From the NCBI RefSeq assembly GCF_031191185.1, contig NZ_CP133465.1, positions 1,484,001-1,548,000 on the forward strand: a stretch of 64,000 nt of DNA. Reading direction: 5' to 3'. Origin of the DNA: Prevotella nigrescens. GTDB taxonomy: Bacteria > Bacteroidota > Bacteroidia > Bacteroidales > Bacteroidaceae. A program made the position numbers and the translations under genes. Positions 46,094-55,069 of this stretch are shown here, one piece after another (position 1 is the first letter of the stretch; every line of letters begins with the position of its first letter). The notes beneath the pieces are model-generated. The model was not told where the DNA came from and did no database searches. It worked only from the letters and a program-made list of their open reading frames with translations.

Positions 46094-46757
46094 TCATTTT
46101 GTCTGAGTTGAGAATTGTTATTTGTTTGCCATCGATTTTAATAGCGCCATTATCTTCAAACTCAGAAAGACATCGCAACAATGAGAACTTTTGTATTCCA
46201 AATGTATCAGCAATCTCTTGTCGACTATTGATTAGTTTTATAGTACGACTTTGTTGTTCTCTTGCTGCTTTCATTAAAAAATAAGCTACTTTTTCTCGAA
46301 CAGTAAAAAGAGAAACCATGCGAAGTTTCTGGGTAAGAAAGACGTCGATTGAAGAAAGAAGTTGAATGAAATTCATACGCATACGCTCGTTTGAATCAAT
46401 CAAATATTTAAGTTCCGATGGCTTCATACGCATAATTGTTGTATGTTGTGTTGTCTCCACACTAACAGGCATAGCATTATTTTTAGCAAAAATAAAGGCA
46501 GGAGCTATCAAAATACAAGCCTTTAAACGATCTATCTGGACTTGTTTTCCAGATAAACCTGTCATTCGTGATATTAATTCGCCTTTAAGAATAAAATCAG
46601 CATACTTACATGGCATACCAGCAAGCGTATATATTTCTTTCGCAGGGTACTCCACTATCTTATAATTTATTGTTTGTAGTACATCTTTTATCTCTTTAGC
46701 GGTTAATCCATTGAAAAAAGGACTATTGGCGAGTGTCTCGTACATTGATACTTCCAT
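46089..46757 (-). CDS. Crp/Fnr family transcription regulator, probable regulator of hcp
   Basis: A 222-residue regulator. Residues about 15-120 form the cyclic-nucleotide-type beta barrel, residues 125-150 the dimer helix, and the C-terminus a winged helix-turn-helix (SRQEIADTFGIQKFSLLRCL, then NGAIKIDGKQITIL). There are no N-terminal FNR-type Cys, so no [4Fe-4S] sensing of that kind. It lies directly downstream of hcp on the same strand. HcpR, a Crp/Fnr protein, controls hcp in Porphyromonas gingivalis, so an equivalent role is likely by context. The inverted repeat TATGAC/GTCATA just upstream (46785-46805 region) may be an autoregulatory site. Confidence 0.88.
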   Translation of the reverse strand: MEVSMYETLANSPFFNGLTAKEIKDVLQTINYKIVEYPAKEIYTLAGMPCKYADFILKGELISRMTGLSGKQVQIDRLKACILIAPAFIFAKNNAMPVSVETTQHTTIMRMKPSELKYLIDSNERMRMNFIQLLSSIDVFLTQKLRMVSLFTVREKVAYFLMKAAREQQSRTIKLINSRQEIADTFGIQKFSLLRCLSEFEDNGAIKIDGKQITILNSDKMK

Positions 46758-46810
46758 TATTATTTATTTTATGAGATAACGTATTGTATGACTCTTTATT
46801 GTCATAATAA

Positions 46811-46840
46811 TAAAAATCCCTCGATAAGATATCGAGGGAC
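46811..46840 (-). terminator. hcp terminator
   Basis: TCCCTCGATA pairs with TATCGAGGGA; on the minus strand it is followed by TTTTTATTATT. It separates hcp from the regulator gene, so the regulator needs read-through or its own start. Confidence 0.8.
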
Positions 46841-46850
46841 TTAATCAATT

Positions 46851-48494
46851 TTAGAAAATGTATTTTTGTATATCTTCTTCTACTGTTCCATTGCCAGCAA
46901 GTCCAAAGTTTTCTACTAAAACCTTTAGAACATTTTCTGATACGAAGGCAGGAAGTGTAGGACCAATATGTATATTCTTTACTCCAAGGGAGAGAAGTGC
47001 AAGAAGTACGATAACAGCTTTCTGTTCATACCATGCAATGTTGAAGAAAATTGGTAAATCGTTGATATCATTAGCTCCAAAAATTTCTTTCAGTTTGAGT
47101 GCAACCACTGCCCAAGAGTAAGAATCGTTACATTGTCCTGCATCTAAAACGCGTGGAATTCCATTGATATCTCCAAGATTTAATTTGTTGTATTTGTATT
47201 TAGCACAGCCACTGGTAAGAATTACTACATCTTTTGGTAATGCTTTAGCAAACTCTTCATAATAATTACGGCTCTTCATACGACCATCGCAACCACTCAT
47301 AACAACAAATTTCCGAATGGCGCCACTTTTAACAGCCTCTACTATTTTATCTGCAAGAGCAAATACTTGTGCATGTGCAAATCCACCTACAATCTCACCT
47401 TTCTCAATTTCTTGTGGAGCTTCACAAGTTTTTGCCAGTGCAATGACTTCCGAGAAGTCTTTCTTTCCATCTTTACCAGCAACAATGTGTTTCCAGCCGG
47501 GATAACCTGTAGCATTGGTTGTAAATACCCTATCGGCATAACTTGCATTCTTTGCAGGTGGGACTATACAGTTCGTTGTGAAAATAACAGGTCCATTGAA
47601 AGTTGTAAATTCTTCCTTTTGTTTCCACCACGCATTACCATAGTTTCCTACAAGATGTTTGTATTTTTTAAGGCGAGGATAATAGTGGGCTGGCAACATT
47701 TCGCTGTGAGTATAAACGTCAACTCCTGTTCCCTCGGCCTGAATTAATAGTTCCTCTATGTCTTTAAGGTCGTGTCCTGAGATAAGAATACCAGGATTTT
47801 TACCCACACCGATATTAACCTTTGTAAGTTCAGGGTTGCCGTATGCACCTGTATTTGCCTTGTCGAGCAATGCCATCGCATCTACACCGTATTTACCTGT
47901 TTCGAGAACAAGGCTAAGAAGCGTATCCATATCCGCATTAGGATTACTAATCTCAGAAAGAGCTTTGCACATAAATGCTATAATCTCATCGTTCGTTTCG
48001 TCCAAGCGAGAAGCATGATCATAATATGCAGACATACCTTTAAGACCAAGTATTGTTAATTCTTTTAATGAACGGAGATCTGGATTTTCGTTTCGAAGAA
48101 CTCCTTCACGTATTCCTTCTTCTGAATAATCAGACTTTTCACCTCCCCAATGAACTTCTTGATAATCAGGAAGTGATATATTTTTGATAGATGCTTCCTT
48201 TATTAATTTTTTCTTAAGAATCAAACCGGCATCTACTTTGTTTAGAATACTTTGGTCGTCAAAGTTCGCATTTGTTATTGTTGCAAACAATGAATCAACA
48301 ACGTAATCTGCAACTTCCTTTGATGGTTTTCCACCCAAAGCATGTTGAATTGTGCCTACACCACGTACAACGCTAATTAATAAATCTTGCCATTTTGAAG
48401 TTTCTGCTTCTTTACCGCATACACCTTTAATGGTACAACCTGTTCCTTTTGCTGTTTCCTGACATTGAAAACAGAACATTTTATTTTCACTCAT
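46851..48494 (-). CDS. hcp: Hydroxylamine reductase / hybrid cluster protein
   Basis: A 547-residue iron-sulfur protein, known in other bacteria to remove nitric oxide and hydroxylamine under anaerobic nitrosative stress. The N-terminal cluster motif is Cys8-x2-Cys11-x8-Cys20-x5-Cys26 ([13 protein letters not shown]). Hybrid-cluster ligands are seen in [41 protein letters not shown] and [10 protein letters not shown]. Length agrees with the family (530-555). The promoter is at 48517-48525 with a possible operator upstream. The partner reductase Hcr is not adjacent. Confidence 0.96.
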   Translation of the reverse strand: MSENKMFCFQCQETAKGTGCTIKGVCGKEAETSKWQDLLISVVRGVGTIQHALGGKPSKEVADYVVDSLFATITNANFDDQSILNKVDAGLILKKKLIKEASIKNISLPDYQEVHWGGEKSDYSEEGIREGVLRNENPDLRSLKELTILGLKGMSAYYDHASRLDETNDEIIAFMCKALSEISNPNADMDTLLSLVLETGKYGVDAMALLDKANTGAYGNPELTKVNIGVGKNPGILISGHDLKDIEELLIQAEGTGVDVYTHSEMLPAHYYPRLKKYKHLVGNYGNAWWKQKEEFTTFNGPVIFTTNCIVPPAKNASYADRVFTTNATGYPGWKHIVAGKDGKKDFSEVIALAKTCEAPQEIEKGEIVGGFAHAQVFALADKIVEAVKSGAIRKFVVMSGCDGRMKSRNYYEEFAKALPKDVVILTSGCAKYKYNKLNLGDINGIPRVLDAGQCNDSYSWAVVALKLKEIFGANDINDLPIFFNIAWYEQKAVIVLLALLSLGVKNIHIGPTLPAFVSENVLKVLVENFGLAGNGTVEEDIQKYIF

Positions 48495-48516
48495 AATGTT
48501 TTTAAAAATTTTTGAT

Positions 48517-48564
48517 GCAAAGGTACCTTCTTTAAATTTTTAATGTAGGTAACATTTGTGCCTA
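48517..48564 (-). promoter_or_regulatory. hcp promoter with imperfect dyad at the -33 region
   Basis: On the minus strand TACCTTTGC (48525-48517) is the -7 box. At the -33 position there is no TTTG. Instead there is an imperfect dyad, TAGGTAACA-T-TTGTGCCTA read on the plus strand (48546-48564), matching at 6 of 9 positions. This suggests an activator-dependent promoter, perhaps for the Crp/Fnr protein. The bases 48565-48664 are AT-rich with nothing else seen. Confidence 0.45.
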
Positions 48565-48664
48565 ATGAATGTTAAAATGATGTTAAATTATATATGCCTA
48601 CAATGTTATTATTTTCAGTTAGTTATACTGTCGAAGAAAATTATAATTAATTTTTTCAGATTTT

Positions 48665-48677
48665 TAATTACAAAATA
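48665..48677. repeat. Target-site duplication, left
   Basis: TAATTACAAAATA here is repeated exactly at 50007-50019, directly flanking the IS4-family element. Confidence 0.85.
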
Positions 48678-48681
48678 CTGG

Positions 48682-48697
48682 TGGTGCAATAAAATTG
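48682..48697. repeat. IS left inverted repeat core
   Basis: TGGTGCAATAAAATTG, perfect complement of 49987-50002. Confidence 0.9.
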
Positions 48698-48799
48698 AAG
48701 CCACTTCTATATTGATTTGATATTTAATCAGTTATAACGTTCTTAGTTTTTTTGATTTGAAATGGTAAGAGTAATTTTGCAGCCTAAATCTGCAAGATT

Positions 48800-49978
48800 A
48801 TGAATATTGGAAAGTACATATTCTCTCAAGTCATAGACTTTGTTCCTCGTTACCAGTTTGATAAACTTGTCACGAAATATAAAGGTGATAGACATTCAAG
48901 AGAATTAAACAGCTATAATCATCTGTTACATTTATTGTTCGGTCAGATTACTGGCTGTGATTCCTTAAGAGACATATGTATGTGCCTGACAGCACATCAT
49001 AATATATTGTATCATTTAGGAATTCGCAAAACAGTCACTCATTCTTCGTTATCTCGAGCCAATGAGAACCGCAACTATCACATATACGAGGAACTGGGCA
49101 AATATCTCATTGAACAAGTACGTCCATTGTATTCAGAGACAAAATTGTCAGAGGTATCTGTTGACAATGTACTTTATGCTTTAGACTCCACAACAATATC
49201 AACAAGCATAGTGCTTGCAACCTGGGCTTTGGGTAAATACAGTAAGGGAGCAGTTAAAATGCACACATTACTTGATTTACATGGAAGCATTCCTGCCAGC
49301 ATTCATATTACAGACGGCAAATGGCATGACAGTAACGAACTGGATAGGATTGAGCCAGAGCCACTTGCATTTTATATGATGGATAAGGCATATGTGGACT
49401 TTGATGCATTATACAGATTTCATAAGGCTGGTGCATTTTGGATTTGCCGTCCAAAAGACAACATGCGATATGAGATTGTAGACCACAAAGAAGACTTTGA
49501 TGTAAGCACTGGAGTAAGAGGCGATTTTACAATACGCCTAACTACATGCAAATCCAGAAAGCTATATCCTGAACATATCCGAAAAGTGTGTTACTATGAT
49601 GCAGTCAACGGTAAAGAAGTCGAATTCATAACCAATAACTTTGAGATTGAAGCATTAGAAATTGCAAATCTCTATAGACACAGATGGGATATTGAGGTCT
49701 TCTTCAAATGGATCAAACAAAATATTGTTGTCAAGACTTTATGGGGATTTTCAAAGAATGCGGTAAGCACCCATCTGTGGGTTGCAATTATCACATATCT
49801 TCTAATTGCCAAGATGAAGCATGAGTACAAAAGCCCATATTCAATAACAGAGGTGGCTACTTTAATAAGAATTTCAGTACTTGAAAAAGTAAACTTGAAA
49901 GAGCTTATAACGGAGCAAGACCCTCTTCCATCTCATAATCAATATGTCAAAGAACGATCTCTTTTTGATGATATTTAA
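48800..49978 (+). CDS. IS4-family transposase (DUF4372 + DDE)
   Basis: A 392-residue transposase. The N-terminal domain (MNIGKYIFSQVIDFVPRYQF, about 1-70) is of the DUF4372 type and probably binds the ends. The DDE catalytic residues are the Asp in VLYALDSTT, the Asp in YMMDKAYVDFD and the Glu in YRHRWDIEVFFKWIKQ. This last segment is an exact Y-x2-R-x3-E-x6-K signature of IS4-family enzymes. No frameshift or stop interrupts it, so the element should be active. The start is an ATG 118 bp inside the left end. Confidence 0.95.
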   Translation: MNIGKYIFSQVIDFVPRYQFDKLVTKYKGDRHSRELNSYNHLLHLLFGQITGCDSLRDICMCLTAHHNILYHLGIRKTVTHSSLSRANENRNYHIYEELGKYLIEQVRPLYSETKLSEVSVDNVLYALDSTTISTSIVLATWALGKYSKGAVKMHTLLDLHGSIPASIHITDGKWHDSNELDRIEPEPLAFYMMDKAYVDFDALYRFHKAGAFWICRPKDNMRYEIVDHKEDFDVSTGVRGDFTIRLTTCKSRKLYPEHIRKVCYYDAVNGKEVEFITNNFEIEALEIANLYRHRWDIEVFFKWIKQNIVVKTLWGFSKNAVSTHLWVAIITYLLIAKMKHEYKSPYSITEVATLIRISVLEKVNLKELITEQDPLPSHNQYVKERSLFDDI

Positions 49979-49986
49979 TTACCGTG

Positions 49987-50002
49987 CAATTTTATTGCAC
50001 CA
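49987..50002. repeat. IS right inverted repeat core
   Basis: CAATTTTATTGCACCA, perfect complement of 48682-48697; it begins just 8 bp after the transposase stop. Confidence 0.9.
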
Positions 50003-50006
50003 GTAC

Positions 50007-50019
50007 TAATTACAAAATA
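50007..50019. repeat. Target-site duplication, right
   Basis: TAATTACAAAATA, identical to 48665-48677. Confidence 0.85.
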
Positions 50020-50409
50020 AAAATTTATAATTAAAACTTCCTGCGAATTTAATTATAACTTAGAAAATAGTTTATATCGCATAATATGGTTAGTGCTGGT
50101 AATATCGTTTTTGTAATTTTTAGAAGATTCTGAATGGGATAATTTATTGAGATTTTTTATTCGCCATAATGTGCAATGAACATTTCATTCAAAAAATCTA
50201 TTACCGCAAAAGTCTCAATGTTTAGAAAGTAAGGAAGAAATATGTTTTTTGCTCAAATTGTATGCTAAATTAAAAAATACATTGTACAGAGAAAGTAATT
50301 ATTATTTTTTTTATTAAGCCAAGAAAGTTTGTGGAGGCGATAATAATAAAATCGTATGAATTAATTTTGAATAGAGATAGAAGAAATATGCGATTATTTC
50401 TCCCAAAAT

Positions 50410-50440
50410 TTTGTGTATCCAAAAAACTTCCTTATATTTG
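50410..50440 (+). promoter_or_regulatory. Promoter of the glycine-cleavage operon
   Basis: TTTG (50410-50413), 19 bp, TATATTTG (50433-50440). The predicted leader of about 94 nt holds AGGGTT/AACCT and TGATAG-A-CTATCA hairpins. No glycine-riboswitch core was recognised. The bases 50020-50409 are very AT-rich with nothing recognisable. Confidence 0.8.
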
Positions 50441-50541
50441 CATCGCAAGAAAATAAAGGGTTTCTTAACCTAAATCAAACAATCGCTGGACAATGATAGA
50501 CTATCAGAGGACGGCACAAAAAATAAATTTCTAAAGCAATT

Positions 50542-51627
50542 ATGGAGAATAAAAGAACATGCCTTTATGACAAGCATGTAGCATTAGGAGCTTTGATTTC
50601 ACCATTTGGTGGTTTCGATATGCCTATTCAGTATTCAAGTATTATCGATGAGCACAATGCAGTAAGAAAGCATTGTGGTGTTTTTGATGTGTCTCATATG
50701 GGCGAACTTGTTGTTTCGGGCAACGAAGCAGAGAAATTTGTCAATTATATCTTCACTAACGACGTTACGGGCTTGGCCGTTGGCAAAGTGCTTTATGGTA
50801 TGTTCTGTATGGAAGATGGTGGGGTTGTAGACGATACTTGTATTTGCAAAGTAGGCGAAAATGAGTTTATCTTAACTGTAAATGCTGCTAACATAGAAAA
50901 AGACTACGAATGGCTAAAGAAACATACAAAAGGTTTCGACGTAAAACTTGTTAACGATAGCGAGAAATATGGACAGCTTGCTATTCAAGGACCAGAAGCA
51001 GAGAAGATTATACAAGAAAAACTGGGTATTCCTTGCTCTGATTTGAAGTTTTACGAAGTTAAGAAGTTGAAGCACGAGGGCGAAGATATTATTATCTCCC
51101 GCACGGGTTATACAGGTGAAGATGGTTTTGAACTTTATGGAGCTCCTGCATATATAGTAAAGATGTGGGATAAATTAATGGAAGCAGGCGTAACTCCTTG
51201 TGGCCTTGGATGTCGCGATACATTACGTTTCGAAGCCGGTATGCCACTTTACGGACATGAACTGTCTGAAACAATAACACCTGTTATGGCAGGTCTTTCT
51301 ATGTTTGTAAAATTCGATAAAGAAAAATTCCTTGGTAAAGAAGCATTATTAAAACAGAAAACAGAAGGCGTAACAAAACGTCTCCGTGGTTTGTGGTTAG
51401 ACGATAATGCAATACCACGTAATGGCTATAAAGTATTTAAAGATGGCAAGGAAGTGGGTGAGATAACAACAGGTTATAAACTTATTTCTGTTGAAAGAAG
51501 TTGTGCAGTGGCATTGGTCGATGCTGATATAAAGATGGAAGACCGTGTAGAAGTTCAAATACGCAAGAAATTCTTCCCGGCAACAGTAGGTAAGAAAAAG
51601 TTCTACGACCCACATTATGTAAAGTAA
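50542..51627 (+). CDS. gcvT: Glycine cleavage system T protein (aminomethyltransferase)
   Basis: A 361-residue enzyme that takes the aminomethyl group from lipoyl-H, releases ammonia and forms 5,10-methylene-THF. Signature parts are FGGFDMPIQYSSIIDEHNAV with GVFDVSHMGE near the start, and SRTGYTGEDGFELY and GLGCRDTLRFEAGMPLYGHEL in the middle, which line the folate pocket. Length agrees with the family (360-370). First gene of the operon T-H-PA-PB-Lpd, preceded by a consensus promoter. Confidence 0.97.
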   Translation: MENKRTCLYDKHVALGALISPFGGFDMPIQYSSIIDEHNAVRKHCGVFDVSHMGELVVSGNEAEKFVNYIFTNDVTGLAVGKVLYGMFCMEDGGVVDDTCICKVGENEFILTVNAANIEKDYEWLKKHTKGFDVKLVNDSEKYGQLAIQGPEAEKIIQEKLGIPCSDLKFYEVKKLKHEGEDIIISRTGYTGEDGFELYGAPAYIVKMWDKLMEAGVTPCGLGCRDTLRFEAGMPLYGHELSETITPVMAGLSMFVKFDKEKFLGKEALLKQKTEGVTKRLRGLWLDDNAIPRNGYKVFKDGKEVGEITTGYKLISVERSCAVALVDADIKMEDRVEVQIRKKFFPATVGKKKFYDPHYVK

Positions 51628-51714
51628 ACAGTTAAAATGAGAGTGTTTCAGCATTGCTGCATTCCCACCTTATGTATATAGAAACTTAAAATTAATAAAA
51701 CAGTAAAAGATAAA

Positions 51715-52095
51715 ATGGCAAAAGTTATTGAAGGACTCTACTACGCAGAGTCACATGAGTATGTAAAAGTTGAAGGCGACATTGCTTATATTGGTATTAC
51801 AGACTATGCACAGCATGCACTTGGCAACGTGGTTTACGTTGATATGCCTGAAGCCGAAGATGAATTTGAAGCCGAAGAAGGTTTTGGAGCAGTAGAGAGT
51901 GTGAAAGCTGCGTCTGACCTTAATGCACCAGTATCTTTTAAAGTGTTAGAAGTAAACGAAGCACTTGAAGATCAACCAGAACTTATTAATCAGGATCCTT
52001 ATAAAAACTGGATTCTTAAAGTGGAACTTACAGACAAATCTGAACTTGATAATCTTATGGATGCAAAGAGCTACGAAGAGTTCTGCGCAAAATAG
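51715..52095 (+). CDS. gcvH: Glycine cleavage system H protein
   Basis: A 126-residue lipoyl carrier that shuttles the aminomethyl group between P, T and L proteins. The lipoyl-lysine is Lys64 in [15 protein letters not shown]. The [19 protein letters not shown] strand and the [11 protein letters not shown] end are typical. Length fits (125-130). It lies 87 bp after gcvT; a strong hairpin follows before gcvPA. Confidence 0.97.
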   Translation: MAKVIEGLYYAESHEYVKVEGDIAYIGITDYAQHALGNVVYVDMPEAEDEFEAEEGFGAVESVKAASDLNAPVSFKVLEVNEALEDQPELINQDPYKNWILKVELTDKSELDNLMDAKSYEEFCAK

Positions 52096-52123
52096 TTTAT
52101 AAGAAAACAAAAGTTATTAACAT

Positions 52124-52172
52124 ATAGCTGTTTTCCTTCTCAAAGTAAGTCCTTGTGGAAGAAAACAGCTAT
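52124..52172 (+). promoter_or_regulatory. Strong hairpin between gcvH and gcvPA
   Basis: ATAGCTGTTTTC plus CTTC pairs with GAAG plus AAAACAGCTAT, a stem of about 15 bp with one bulge and a loop near 20 nt. The T-run after it is weak, so it may set mRNA stability or partial termination between the small, abundant H protein and the P subunits. Confidence 0.6.
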
Positions 52173-52210
52173 TTATAGTGATGAAAGCTAATCGTTTAAA
52201 TGCTATAGAC

Positions 52211-53521
52211 ATGAATTTCAAATTCTTTCCACATACTGAAAAAGACACACAGGCAATGCTCGACAAGGTGGGCGTGAAAAATATTCAGGATCTTTTTGCA
52301 GGTATTCCCGAAGTACTGCGATTTAAAGAAGATTACGATATTCCCGAGGCAAAGAGCGAAATCGAAATAAGAAACTTCTTCAAAAAGTTAGCAGATAAGA
52401 ACCAACAGCTGACTTGTTTTGCTGGTGCAGGCGTGTACGACCACTATGCACCAAGTGCAATTCCACAAATTGTAGGTCGTTCAGAATATCTTACTTCATA
52501 TACTCCATATCAAGCAGAGATATCACAGGGAACATTGCACTATATCTTTGAATTCCAAAGCATGATAGCAGAACTTACTAATATGGACGTTGCCAATGCC
52601 TCAATGTATGATGGTTCTACTGCTACTGCTGAAGCAATGATGGTGGCTGCTGCTCAATCAAGCAAGCGCAATACTGTCTTATATTCTGAAACAATCAATC
52701 CACAGATTGTCGGAGTGCTTAGAACATACGCACATTTCAATGGCGTAAACCTTGTTTCGGTTGCCAGCGAGAATGGTGTAACATCTAAGAAAGACTTGGA
52801 AACGAAAATCGCAGAGGGTGGTGTAGCAGGCGTCATTGTTCAGCAACCAAACTATTATGGTATTGCTGAAGACTTCACAGGCTTTGCCGACATCTGCCAC
52901 GACAATAAGGCATTGTTCATTGTAAACAGTGTTGCAGCTGACCTTTCTATTCTTAAGACTCCAGGCGAGTGGGGGGCAGACTTTGCAGTAGGCGATGTTC
53001 AGAGCCTTGGTTTGCCTATGGCGTTCGGTGGTCCATACGCTGGTTATATGAGCTGTACGCAGAAAATGATGCGTAAGATGCCTGGTCGTATCGTCGGACA
53101 GACAAAAGATTCACGCGGACAGCGTGTATTTGTACTTACTTTGCAAGCTCGCGAGCAGCACATTCGTCGTCAAAAGGCAACATCGAATATCTGTTCTAAC
53201 CAAAGTTTAATGACACTTTATGTTACCATCTATATGTCTATGATGGGCAAGCAGGGTGTCAAGGAAGCTGCACAGATAAGCCTTGATGCGGCCCATTATC
53301 TATGTGATAAGATGGTGGCTACTGGTAAAGCACAGTTGGTTTATAATCAGCCATTCTTCAATGAGTTTTTGGTGAAAATTGAAAATCGTGATGCTTTCTA
53401 CGATAAAGCAATTGAAAAAGGAATCCTGCCAGGTGTAAAGGTTGGCGACGACCAGCTCCTTGTTGCTGTAACAGAAAAGCGTACGAAAGAAGAGATGGAA
53501 GCACTTGTTGCACTTCTCTAA
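52211..53521 (+). CDS. gcvPA: Glycine dehydrogenase (decarboxylating) subunit 1
   Basis: A 436-residue N-terminal half of the P protein, which decarboxylates glycine with PLP. The ATG at 52211 (MNFKFFPHTEKDTQAML) matches the usual family start; an in-frame ATG at 52178 would add 11 atypical residues. Typical segments are FAGAGVYDHYAPSAI, TSYTPYQAEISQGTLHYIFE and SMYDGSTATAEAMM. The PLP lysine is in subunit 2, so this half is inactive alone. The split form is common in Bacteroidetes, Firmicutes and archaea, while E. coli has one 957-residue chain. Confidence 0.96.
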   Translation: MNFKFFPHTEKDTQAMLDKVGVKNIQDLFAGIPEVLRFKEDYDIPEAKSEIEIRNFFKKLADKNQQLTCFAGAGVYDHYAPSAIPQIVGRSEYLTSYTPYQAEISQGTLHYIFEFQSMIAELTNMDVANASMYDGSTATAEAMMVAAAQSSKRNTVLYSETINPQIVGVLRTYAHFNGVNLVSVASENGVTSKKDLETKIAEGGVAGVIVQQPNYYGIAEDFTGFADICHDNKALFIVNSVAADLSILKTPGEWGADFAVGDVQSLGLPMAFGGPYAGYMSCTQKMMRKMPGRIVGQTKDSRGQRVFVLTLQAREQHIRRQKATSNICSNQSLMTLYVTIYMSMMGKQGVKEAAQISLDAAHYLCDKMVATGKAQLVYNQPFFNEFLVKIENRDAFYDKAIEKGILPGVKVGDDQLLVAVTEKRTKEEMEALVALL

Positions 53522-53570
53522 CCTAATGAACTTTAAGCAAAGTTTTACAAACACTTAAATTATTGAAGAA

Positions 53571-55049
53571 ATGAACAATAGATTATATGGCAATTTAATA
53601 TTTGAGCTTTCTCAACCGGGTTGCAAAGCTTATAGCCTACCTAAAAACGAATTTGGAAGCTACGACCTTCCAAGCAATTTGAAGCGTGAAAAAGACGCAG
53701 AACTTCCTGAGTGCGATGAGCTAACAGTCGTACGCCACTATACAAACCATAGCGGAAACAATTTTGGCGTAGACAATGGATTCTATCCTTTAGGGTCTTG
53801 TACGATGAAGTACAACCCTACTATCAATGAAGAAATAGCTGCCATGCCAGGTTTTACTGCTATTCACCCACTGCAGCCCATCAGTACTGTACAGGGTGCA
53901 TTGGAGGTTAATTACGGCTTGGCAAAAGTTCTTTCAAGCATTTCTGGTCTTGTTGACTTCACAGTAAATCCATTTGCAGGTGCACAAGGAGAGCTTACAG
54001 GGCTTATGATTATCCGTTCTTACCACGAAAAACGTGGCGATACAAAGCGTAAGAAGATTATCATTCCTGACTCTGCACACGGTACAAACCCAGCTTCGGC
54101 AGCAGTTTGTGGGCTTGATATAGTAGAAGTTAAGAGCACAGCTGATGGTCTTGTCGATGTTGAACACCTGAAACCATTGCTTGGCGACGATATAGCAGGT
54201 ATGATGATGACCAATCCTAACACACTCGGCTTGTTTGAAAAGAACATTCCCGAGATTGCCAAAATGGTCCACGAGTGTGGCGGTTTGATGTATTACGATG
54301 GAGCAAACCTTAACCCACTGTTGGGTGTTGCGCGTCCTGGCGATATGGGATTTGATGTAATGCACATCAATATCCACAAGACCTTCTCTACTCCTCACGG
54401 CGGTGGCGGTCCTGGTGGTGGTCCTGTTGGTGTAAGAGCAGACCTTGTAGAGTTCTTGCCAAAGCCACACGTTGTGAAAACAGATGCAGGTTTCGACCTT
54501 GATTTGCCAGAAACAACTGCTGAATACAACCTTAACAATATGCATGTTGGTCAGTTTATGGGCAACTTCCTTGTGTCTTTGCGCGCTTATACTTACATCT
54601 TGACACTGGGCAAGGAGAACTTGAAGATGGTGGGTCCTTACGCTACACTCAATGCAAACTATATTAAGGAATGCTTGAAGGACGACTACGAACTGCCAAT
54701 CGAAGGCATTTGCATGCATGAATTTGTATTCGACGGACTCAAAGATAAGAGCACTGGGGTTACTACGATGGACGTTGCAAAACGTTTGCTCGACTATGGC
54801 TACCATGCTCCAACTATCTATTTCCCATTGCTCTTCCACGAAGCAATGATGATTGAGCCTACAGAAAACGAAAGCAAGAAAACGCTTGATGGTTTCATAG
54901 ATATTATGCATACTATCGCACGTGAAGCGCGCGAAACTCCACAGGAAGTTTTGGAAGCACCACACAATACACCTATCGGTCGTGTTGATGACGTGTTGGC
55001 TGCGAAAGAGCCAATCCTTAACTACCGTCAGGCAATGATGAAACAATAA
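53571..55049 (+). CDS. gcvPB: Glycine dehydrogenase (decarboxylating) subunit 2
   Basis: A 492-residue C-terminal half of the P protein carrying the PLP site: the Schiff-base lysine is Lys270 in HINIHKTFSTPHGGGGPGGG. Other conserved parts are FYPLGSCTMKYNP, PDSAHGTNPASAAV and MMTNPNTLGLFE. It forms the active enzyme with GcvPA, whose gene ends 49 bp upstream. Length fits the family (480-500). Confidence 0.97.
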   Translation: MNNRLYGNLIFELSQPGCKAYSLPKNEFGSYDLPSNLKREKDAELPECDELTVVRHYTNHSGNNFGVDNGFYPLGSCTMKYNPTINEEIAAMPGFTAIHPLQPISTVQGALEVNYGLAKVLSSISGLVDFTVNPFAGAQGELTGLMIIRSYHEKRGDTKRKKIIIPDSAHGTNPASAAVCGLDIVEVKSTADGLVDVEHLKPLLGDDIAGMMMTNPNTLGLFEKNIPEIAKMVHECGGLMYYDGANLNPLLGVARPGDMGFDVMHINIHKTFSTPHGGGGPGGGPVGVRADLVEFLPKPHVVKTDAGFDLDLPETTAEYNLNNMHVGQFMGNFLVSLRAYTYILTLGKENLKMVGPYATLNANYIKECLKDDYELPIEGICMHEFVFDGLKDKSTGVTTMDVAKRLLDYGYHAPTIYFPLLFHEAMMIEPTENESKKTLDGFIDIMHTIAREARETPQEVLEAPHNTPIGRVDDVLAAKEPILNYRQAMMKQ

Positions 55050-55069
55050 TCTTATAGAGATTTTATATT

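Larger units (their letters stand above)
48678..50006 (+). mobile_element. IS4-family insertion sequence, complete
   Basis: A 1329-bp element bounded by inverted repeats with a perfect 16-bp core, TGGTGCAATAAAATTG at 48682-48697 and its complement at 49987-50002, plus four less conserved outer bases at each end. It contains a single transposase gene. A 13-bp direct repeat flanks it, within the 10-13 bp known for IS4-type elements. Intact ends, ORF and target duplication indicate a recent insertion. It separates hcp from the gcv operon; both promoters (48517 and 50410) lie outside the element, so neither is broken. Confidence 0.9.

Noticed and set aside
50441..50541. Glycine riboswitch before gcvT
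   Set aside because: The leader is only about 94 nt and the conserved aptamer core was not seen; only two short hairpins are present.
53934..55046. 370-codon minus-strand ORF opposite gcvPB
   Set aside because: The sense strand has full GcvPB motifs including the PLP lysine; the antisense product is Cys/His-rich and unlike any family.
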